Assembly (NCBI GenBank): GCA_001421175.1
Contig: LJKL01000001.1
Location: 1-58,388, forward strand
Reading direction: 5' to 3'
Length of the DNA: 58,388 nucleotides
Source: Methanomassiliicoccales archaeon RumEn M2
GTDB lineage: Archaea > Thermoplasmatota > Thermoplasmata > Methanomassiliicoccales > Methanomethylophilaceae
The position numbers and the translations under genes are program-made. Below the pieces are notes generated by a model. The model searched no databases, was not told where the DNA came from, and saw only the letters and a list, made by a program, of their open reading frames with translations. Below, piece by piece: positions 52,605-58,388 of the stretch. Positions within the stretch are counted from its first letter, which is position 1. Every line of letters starts with the position of its first letter.

Positions 52605-53460
52605 ATACTTGGGAACTACGGACATAGCGAACAACATCTCCATGCTGAGGGGAGCCTTTGACGGGACTGTGTTGGTCGTTGAGGGCATCACGGACTACAG
52701 ATTGTACGGTAAGCTGTCCGACAGGGAGAACGTGGAGCTCATAGTCGCTCATTCCAAGGATAATACGTCTACCGTGGTCAAGGAGCTTTTCCACAACCGT
52801 AAGGACGACAAGGTCCTGGGAATCGTCGACTCGGACCTGGACAGAGTCCTGTCCGTCAGGCGCGACCCCCCTTTATTCCAGACGGACACCAGGGATCTGG
52901 AGGGCATGATGATACGCAGCCGGGCCCTGGATGAGGTCATATGGGAGTACGGGGAACGTGCCAAGGTCGAGAATTTTGTGAGGAATCACGGGGAGATCAG
53001 AGATGTTCTGATAAACTCCGCATATCCGCTGGGAACGCTGATGCTCATCTCCGAGAACAACGGACGGGACCTTTGCTTCAGGGATCTGGACTTCGGCAGG
53101 TTCATAGACCGTAGGACCCTGCAATGCGACATACGGAACATGGTCGACGAGGTCATTTACAACTCCCACAACCCCAGCCTGAGCCCCAAGGACCTCCGCA
53201 AGAGATTGGAGGAGGAGATGGAGCATCACAGGGACCCGTGGACGATATGCAGGGGGCACGACCTCGTGGAGATCCTTCTGATCGGCCTGAAGTACATTTT
53301 CGGTGGCTACAACTGCAGTAACATGAGATGCGGCGAGCTCAACGGGGCATTGAGATTAGCTTTCGATATAGAGCACTTCACGGAGACCAAGCTCTACCGC
53401 AGCACAAGCGATTGGGCCTGTAAAAGGGACCTGCCGCTGTGGATCAGCGGTCTGGAGTGA
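52591..53460 (+). CDS. DUF4435/TOPRIM-like effector, PARIS AriB-like
   Basis: A 289-residue protein that looks like DUF4435. It has a TOPRIM-type core: VLVVEGITDYRLYGKL supplies the first Glu and an Asp, LGIVDSDLDRV supplies the DxD-type acidic pair, and TRDLEGMMI follows. In PARIS the DUF4435 protein AriB is the toxic nuclease that is held by the AAA partner AriA. The C-terminal part contains a Cys-bearing block (YNCSNMRCGELNG) and a final ISGLE. Starts with TTG 52591 or TTG 52597, overlapping the AAA gene. The 3' end overlaps the convergent xseB by 17 nt. Confidence 0.7.
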   Translation: MTLREYLGTTDIANNISMLRGAFDGTVLVVEGITDYRLYGKLSDRENVELIVAHSKDNTSTVVKELFHNRKDDKVLGIVDSDLDRVLSVRRDPPLFQTDTRDLEGMMIRSRALDEVIWEYGERAKVENFVRNHGEIRDVLINSAYPLGTLMLISENNGRDLCFRDLDFGRFIDRRTLQCDIRNMVDEVIYNSHNPSLSPKDLRKRLEEEMEHHRDPWTICRGHDLVEILLIGLKYIFGGYNCSNMRCGELNGALRLAFDIEHFTETKLYRSTSDWACKRDLPLWISGLE

Positions 53461-53695
53461 AATCCACCCTTTCCGTTCCGGATGCGCTCTCCATGAGCCT
53501 CTGCACCTTGCGCTCGCTCTCCTCGAGTATCTTCCGGCAATGATCCCTCAGCTTGATTGCCTTCTCGTAGATCTCCAGACTCTCATCCAGATCGAGACCT
53601 CCGGCCTCCAGCTCCTCAACCAGTTCCTCAAGGGCACGAAGGCTCTCCTCGAACGTCATATCCTCGATATTCTTCTCATTCCTCTCTTCTTCCAT
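53444..53695 (-). CDS. xseB: exonuclease VII small subunit
   Basis: An 83-residue XseB with the family core EDMTFEESLRALEELVEELEAGGLDLDESLEIYEKAI, a coiled-coil helical hairpin that decorates XseA. The start (ATG 53693-53695) lies inside the end of xseA (20-nt overlap), so both subunits are coupled. Exonuclease VII is typical of bacteria and uncommon in archaea. Confidence 0.92.
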   Translation of the reverse strand: MEEERNEKNIEDMTFEESLRALEELVEELEAGGLDLDESLEIYEKAIKLRDHCRKILEESERKVQRLMESASGTERVDFTPDR

Positions 53696-55025
53696 GTTCA
53701 GTCACCTCTTCCACTTCAGCTTTGACGAAGCCGTCCCTCATCGTAACGGTCATCTTAGACCCCGCTCTGAGACCGGAGACGGATGTGACCGTCCTCCCTG
53801 CCTCATCGGTCACGAAGCTGTAACCTCTGTCCAGCACCCTCCAGGGGTCCAGTCCCGCGAGCATCTGCGACCTGTGCTCCAATTCCCTGGAATTGTCGGC
53901 CAGCCTCCTGACGACGGAATCGTCCATTTCCTCCGAGACCGAATCCAGAGCCACCCAGTACCCCTCCACCTTCTCGGCGGCCCTCTTCGGGTCCAGCTTG
54001 GCGTTCAGAACCTCGTATCTGGAGGACATGAACCTCAGCCTCCCGGATACTGACGATGCGCCCCGCTCAGACAGGAGATCCAGCTTCGCACCGTATCTCT
54101 CCAGTGTCACCGCGGCATTCCTGGGGTCCAGCCTCGCGTTCGGATAGGCGAATCTGGACCGCATATCCTTGACTATGGATGTCAGGGAGCGCGCAATCTT
54201 GCCTGTCATGAACGACAGTCCCCTCCTTATATCATCGATGTCCCTGGTGCACATCACGGCCGCCATCGTAGGCGTTTCCGCATATGCGTCCGCCACCCTG
54301 TCCGAGAGGGATTTGTCCGTGGCATGGCCGACGGCAGAGACCACTGGCACCTTGGAGGATGCTATGGCTCTGACGACTGTCTCCGAATTGAACGCTGAAA
54401 GGTCCTCGGCGGAGCCCCCTCCGCGTCCGACTATGATAACATCCACATCCTCCTGGGAGTTGAGAAGCTCGATCCCTGCCACAAGGGACTCCGGGGCCCC
54501 TTCGCCCTGGACCTTGGCCGCCGCCAGGATTATCCCCGAGGGGAACCTCTTCGCCACAGTGTCGATTATGTCCTTTATCACCGCCCCCGATGGGGATGTG
54601 ACCACGCCTATTGCCCGGGGATAGACGGGCAGTGCCCTTTTCCTCTCAGCATCGAACAGCCCTTCCTTGAGCAGCCTGGCGGTAAGCTCCTCCAATGCTG
54701 CGCTCGCCTCCCCCTTGCCGTACGGCTTCATCCATTCTATGTTGAAGCTCAGGGACCCGCCTTTCGGGTAGAATGATGCTCCGCCGAATACCAGTACCTT
54801 CATCCCCGGTTTCGGATCGAAAATGAGCTTGGATGCCGCATACCTGAAGAAGGTGCATCTTATGTTCGACTGGGAATCCTTGAGATCCAGATAGTAATGA
54901 CCTGATGTGGCCCGGGTTATGGACGAGATCTCCGCGACCATGGTCACGTTCCTTATCTCCCTGGATGAGGAGATGACTGCCAGTACCTTATCGTTGAATT
55001 GCGTGACCGTCATCAGCTCTGGCAT
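53676..55025 (-). CDS. xseA: exonuclease VII large subunit
   Basis: A 449-residue XseA, the catalytic subunit that degrades single-stranded DNA from both ends. An N-terminal OB-fold (VAEISSITRATSGHYYLDLKDSQSNIRCTFF) precedes the catalytic domain with GAVIKDIIDTVAKRFP, VDVIIVGRGGGSAEDLSAFN and VVSAVGHATDKSLSDRVAD, all diagnostic. The C-terminal helix region continues to LDPWRVLDRGYSFVTDEAGR. Two nearby starts are possible (ATG 55025 or four codons later, MTVTQFN). Together with xseB it is a complete enzyme. Confidence 0.94.
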   Translation of the reverse strand: MPELMTVTQFNDKVLAVISSSREIRNVTMVAEISSITRATSGHYYLDLKDSQSNIRCTFFRYAASKLIFDPKPGMKVLVFGGASFYPKGGSLSFNIEWMKPYGKGEASAALEELTARLLKEGLFDAERKRALPVYPRAIGVVTSPSGAVIKDIIDTVAKRFPSGIILAAAKVQGEGAPESLVAGIELLNSQEDVDVIIVGRGGGSAEDLSAFNSETVVRAIASSKVPVVSAVGHATDKSLSDRVADAYAETPTMAAVMCTRDIDDIRRGLSFMTGKIARSLTSIVKDMRSRFAYPNARLDPRNAAVTLERYGAKLDLLSERGASSVSGRLRFMSSRYEVLNAKLDPKRAAEKVEGYWVALDSVSEEMDDSVVRRLADNSRELEHRSQMLAGLDPWRVLDRGYSFVTDEAGRTVTSVSGLRAGSKMTVTMRDGFVKAEVEEVTEHGRREE

Positions 55026-55067
55026 GGGCGGGCAATGGCATTGCTCCGTTAAATCCGTGACGGGTCG

Positions 55068-55628
55068 TCAGTATTTGCTCTGCCGCCTCAGATTGATTAT
55101 TATGTAAGCCGTCATAAGGGCGAGATCCAGTGCCGTTGCGGGGCCGGAAGGGATGAGTGGAGCCTCTTCCCCGTAGATGGCGGCGTATGCTCTCATTATC
55201 GCCCTGTTCTCCTCATAGGGCTCCCTGCACCTCAGAGAATACGGCATTCTGGAAGAGACGGAGGGCATTATGGAGACCTCGAAGGTCATGTCCCAGGGTT
55301 CCGGTATCATATACCTGTAGAATACGTTGGCAACATCGAAGGAGGTCACGGTCCCGCCCTTCAGTATATCCTTGACCTCCCTGACCACTGAATCTGCCGG
55401 CTCCGCATCGGCGAGGTCTGATGCCTTCATGCCTGAATTATTCTCCAGATACTCGATCTTGGACTCGTCCAGGGACGCGGGCTCATGGCGTATCCTGTTC
55501 TGGTACACGCTCCTTATCTCCCCGGAATCCAGGTCGACGGATGCTATCCCCACCTCTGCTACCCCGTCCTTCGGATACCCGTCCGGCCCGGTCGTTATCA
55601 CCTGGATGACGAAAATGCCCTTGCTCAC
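55068..55628 (-). CDS. DnaQ/RNase T-like 3'-5' exonuclease-fold protein, degenerate first motif
   Basis: A 186-residue protein with an RNase H/DnaQ-like opening: FVIQVITTGPDGYPKDGVAEVGIASVDLDSGEIRSVYQNRI. In active DnaQ exonucleases the first motif is D-x-E-T-T-G. Here it is Q-V-I-T-T-G, so the two catalytic acidic residues are missing. A second acidic region (SFDVANVFYRYM) aligns with motif II. No HxAxxD is evident at the end. It is probably a structural or inactive relative, or the true start lies elsewhere. GTG 55628 start. It sits between exonuclease VII and the AddB-like nuclease. Confidence 0.5.
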   Translation of the reverse strand: MSKGIFVIQVITTGPDGYPKDGVAEVGIASVDLDSGEIRSVYQNRIRHEPASLDESKIEYLENNSGMKASDLADAEPADSVVREVKDILKGGTVTSFDVANVFYRYMIPEPWDMTFEVSIMPSVSSRMPYSLRCREPYEENRAIMRAYAAIYGEEAPLIPSGPATALDLALMTAYIIINLRRQSKY

Positions 55629-55645
55629 AGGTGTAACATAGCAGA

Positions 55646-55660
55646 CTATATTATTTTAAT
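55646..55660 (+). promoter_or_regulatory. TATA-like box of the AddB-like gene
   Basis: CTATATTATTTTAAT is centred about 28 nt upstream of ATG 55683, consistent with a leaderless transcript for the nuclease operon. Confidence 0.45.
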
Positions 55661-55682
55661 AGGCGTTCGTGAAACGATATCG

Positions 55683-58325
55683 ATGAGGGTAGCGAAAACC
55701 ATAGACGAGCTCTACGAAGAAGTCAGGGATTATGATCTCGTGCTATGCAACGACGCCCCTCTGGCACTTGCCCTGGGCAACAGGGTGAGGAGGCCGATGC
55801 TGGGCGTATTCTCCATAACCCCGAGGCAATTGGCCGGGGATGTGGCCCTGAGGGAGCTGCAGACCGGTTTGTTGAGCGACATACGCCTGGTCAAACTGAT
55901 ATCGAAATACACAGGATATGACATAAGATTCGTCCACGGGGAAGTGGATAACATACTCAGGATGAGACGGTATACCGCAGACGTACGCCCTCATCTCGGG
56001 AAAAGGGCCCAGAGGATCTACGATGAGCTGATGGCACTGCCCACCCTTGACAGGGTGATGGGGGAATTCGACGCAGAGAAGGACGGCATATTCGACGGAC
56101 TGAGGGTTGCTGTGATCGGCGTAGAGCTCTACGATGATCTGGATAAGCACTTCAACCCGAAATTCGGAACCTACGATGAGATATCCCCATTCAAAAAGGG
56201 AGACTATAAGATAAGGGAGATAAGGGAGCTCGGCAACGACCGCCAGGTCGCCGAGAACGCAGTGGGCCTCATCAACGCAGAGAACGCGGAGGATGTCGCC
56301 ATAGTGATGGACGTGGGGGGGCAGATCGCAGATGCCGTACGTTCTGCGCTATACAGGAAAAGGATACCTTTCATCAACTCACTGAGCGTGAAGGACCTGC
56401 ACAGCGTAAGGGACTTCCTGGAATTCCTGTCCCTGAGCCTTTCTTTCGATATAATCAGAGTGAAGCATGTGAGGGAGCTTCTCTCGGCCTACGGCGGATT
56501 CATAGGCAGCAAGTACGACGAGTACATGCTCAGCCAGTATCCCAAGGCCTTGGAGGCGGGAGAGAGGACGTCCGAGCTGATGGGCATCATGAGGGACATC
56601 AGAGAGATGACATTCCTGGAGGTCTGCGAGAAGGCTGTCAGGAAGGGCAAGGATTCTGCTCAGGTGAAGATACTCCTTGATGAGATGGAACTGACCAACG
56701 AATTCGTAGAGCCCTCGAAGGTGGAGGACATCGCTTACGCCGTTAACAATATAGGCTCCCTGAAGCACAGCGAGCAGATCCCGGAGAATGAGAAGAAGGG
56801 GGTTCTCCTGGTGGACTGCAAAAGGTCCGTTTACATCGACAGACCCTTCGTGATATACCTCGGAATGGGGAATGAGTGGGAGAGGGATCCCCACGAGATC
56901 GATTTCCTGAGCGCCGGTGAGAAAGAGGATGAGAGGGAGAAGAACGCCGAGAGATTCCAGATCCTGATGCAGCAGGGAACTGCCAGAGTCTACATATGCA
57001 ACTCATCGAAAAGAGGCAACAGACCGGCACCGTGCATCATGTTCGGTCATGCCGAATGCGACAAAACATTCCTCGACTTCTCGGAAGTCTGTGATGAACT
57101 GGTAACAGACCCTTGGGTCTCAGATGATGCGACCGAACCGCCGGTGATAGGAAGTGAGGAGATAGGCCCGAATTTCATCCCCAAGCCATTCTCGAAGACG
57201 CAATACAACAGATTCGTGGAATGCCCCCGAAAATTCATGTTCGGAACCATCACGAAAATGCCTGACAAGGATGCAACGGTTCGGGGAACGATGATACACA
57301 GCTTCGCGGAATTCAGGGTGTGCTATCCGGATAAGGTGAAAGAGCTCGGTCTTGATCACTTCGCGGACGAGATCGCATCTGTGTGCGCCGGGCTCTCATC
57401 CCCGGAGAAGTACAACATAGAACGCTCGGAGATACTGGGACATATCTCAAGCATAGATGCCGCTGTGGATCTAATGGGAATAGAGGTCCCGAGGCTGGAG
57501 GAACGTGGGGAGGGGACGAGGAACCACTTCATGAAGAAGCTCGGTCTCAATGCCGTAGCTGATTTCTCCGAGGTAAAATGCGTTTCTAAGGACAGGCTCA
57601 TGGAAGGGGTCTTCGATCTCCTGTGGAACGGTACGATCTACGATTTTAAGACGGGAAGGCCCATCAATGCCTCAGACATCAAATCTAGAATGGACAGAAC
57701 GAAGAGAAATGATTACAAGGACTATCAGTCCCTCTTCTACCTGGCACTTCTGGATGAGCTCTTCCCCGACAGCCGCGGCGAATTCAAGCTTTTCTTCTCG
57801 AAGGAGGGCAACATGAATTTCGCCAAAGGTCTGGAGCGAGATATCAAAGGATCCTTCAGAACGGTCAGACTGATGAGCGAGGATGACATTTTCCGCGAGT
57901 ACATCGAAGAAGTTATGGAGGGCATAAAAAGTACTCTGCTTTCAGGCCCTGTCTGGATGCTATCGTGGAAACGGTCTCGGAGATCCGCCCGGAACACGCC
58001 GAGGACAATGATTCGGAAGCACTCATCCGGGCAGTTCTTTCATCGGGTATGAAGGACGGGAAGACCCTTCGCAAAATGTGCAGGATCTGGCTAAGAAAAT
58101 CAGGAAGGATCTGTCTGAGGGTATGGTCGTCAAAGACAAAACACTCTCATGATTTCCATGAAAGCCCTTGAGACTTTCAGAGAAGAGCTGGCTGAAGACA
58201 TGGAGAGGCTTGGCGTAATGTACAGTACGGATCACCCCGCAGAACCCATATGCGACTGCGGGAAGTGCGACTTCGCGGACATCTGCACCGCAGAACCTGC
58301 CGAAGGAGGTGAGACCGATGTCTGA
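55683..58325 (+). CDS. AddB-like PD-(D/E)XK nuclease with iron-sulphur cluster, multiple frameshifts
   Basis: A nuclease of about 880 aa like the RecB/AddB family. A helicase-like N-terminal half is followed by a nuclease domain: FVECPRKFMFG (first cluster Cys), RGTMIHSFAEF and GVFDLLWNGTIYDFKTGRP, where D and DxK form the PD-(D/E)XK site. The 3' end breaks three times within 200 nt (near 57950, 58075, 58150), each consistent with a missing base in a short run. The joined tail contains CDCGKCDFADIC, giving the remaining Cys residues of a [4Fe-4S] nuclease cluster, and stops at TGA 58323-58325. Start ATG 55683; a TATA box supports it. The next gene overlaps its stop. Confidence 0.78.
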
Positions 58326-58388
58326 AGCAAACGAACAGCAGCAGAAGATCATAGATCACACCCATGGGCCGTTGGTTGTCGATGACCG
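58318..58388 (+). CDS. start of a UvrD/AddA-like helicase, cut by the window edge
   Basis: Twenty-odd codons from ATG 58318 read MSEANEQQQKIIDHTHGPLV, the Q-motif region that precedes Walker A in superfamily 1A helicases (for example ..Q..I......GP.LV.AG). The gene continues outside the window. Overlap with the upstream nuclease stop (ATGTCTGA) suggests an AddAB/RecBC-type partner pair. Family call rests on a short piece. Confidence 0.55.
   Translation, partial: MSEANEQQQKIIDHTHGPLVVDD

Overview
The window looks like the chromosome of a methanogenic archaeon of the order Methanomassiliicoccales (class Thermoplasmata), probably the gut-associated family Methanomethylophilaceae. This is inferred, not proven. 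The evidence is a group II chaperonin (thermosome), an XPD-type helicase, an archaeal Nre repair protein with a PCNA-binding tail, a DUF1638 protein, and two uroporphyrinogen-decarboxylase-fold (MtaA/MtbA-like) methyltransferases. Many genes also carry a TATA-like box about 25-29 nt upstream of an ATG, which fits archaeal leaderless transcripts. There are no rRNAs and no CRISPR array, and I recognise one tRNA (Ser, anticodon TGA).

Layout. 1-5.4 kb: the tail of a gene cut by the window edge, a BASS-family transporter with an in-frame TGA, a family 2 glycosyltransferase, a PP-loop asparagine-synthase-like protein and a KefB-like antiporter. 5.5-13.1 kb: tRNA-Ser, the sbcD-sbcC (Mre11-Rad50) operon, a second BASS transporter and an XPD-like helicase. 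13.1-18.9 kb: TPR proteins, pyridoxamine kinase, a GNAT acetyltransferase, a ferredoxin, a YgiQ radical-SAM enzyme, a Sel1 protein and the DUF1638 protein. 19.0-22.6 kb: a defence island with a trypsin-like protease, a Vsr endonuclease, a C5-cytosine methyltransferase and a HpaII-like restriction enzyme. 23.2-28.8 kb: an ArsB-like permease, a 1.65 kb AT-rich gene-free stretch with palindromic repeats, an acetate-uptake (SatP-like) channel and two tandem short serine recombinases. 29-30.6 kb: thermosome.

30.8-37.3 kb holds the most unusual metabolic cluster. Two MtaA-like methyltransferases flank a small P-loop NTPase, a complete NitT/TauT-type ABC importer and a biotin-synthase-like radical SAM enzyme, all on one strand. 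No corrinoid protein is present, and both methyltransferases have His-x-His where the family normally has His-x-Cys. 37.3-42.4 kb: nitroreductase, an SPL-like radical SAM protein, Nre, and the nickel-pincer cofactor genes larB and larE around a thioredoxin-fold protein. 42.4-47.3 kb: ppx, ppk and hisD. 47.4-50.6 kb: a small exported protein, then trkA and trkH (potassium uptake). 50.6-53.5 kb: a TPR protein and a two-gene AAA ATPase plus DUF4435/TOPRIM module resembling the PARIS anti-phage system. 53.4-58.4 kb: exonuclease VII (xseB, xseA), a DnaQ-like protein lacking the expected first catalytic motif, and the start of an AddB/AddA-like nuclease-helicase operon running off the window.

About ten genes are interrupted by single-base frameshifts while both halves remain perfectly family-like. 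Four of these fall in a G7/C7 run where six bases restore the frame. I treat these as probable sequence errors and annotate the genes as single loci; the alternative, real decay, is recorded in the findings.
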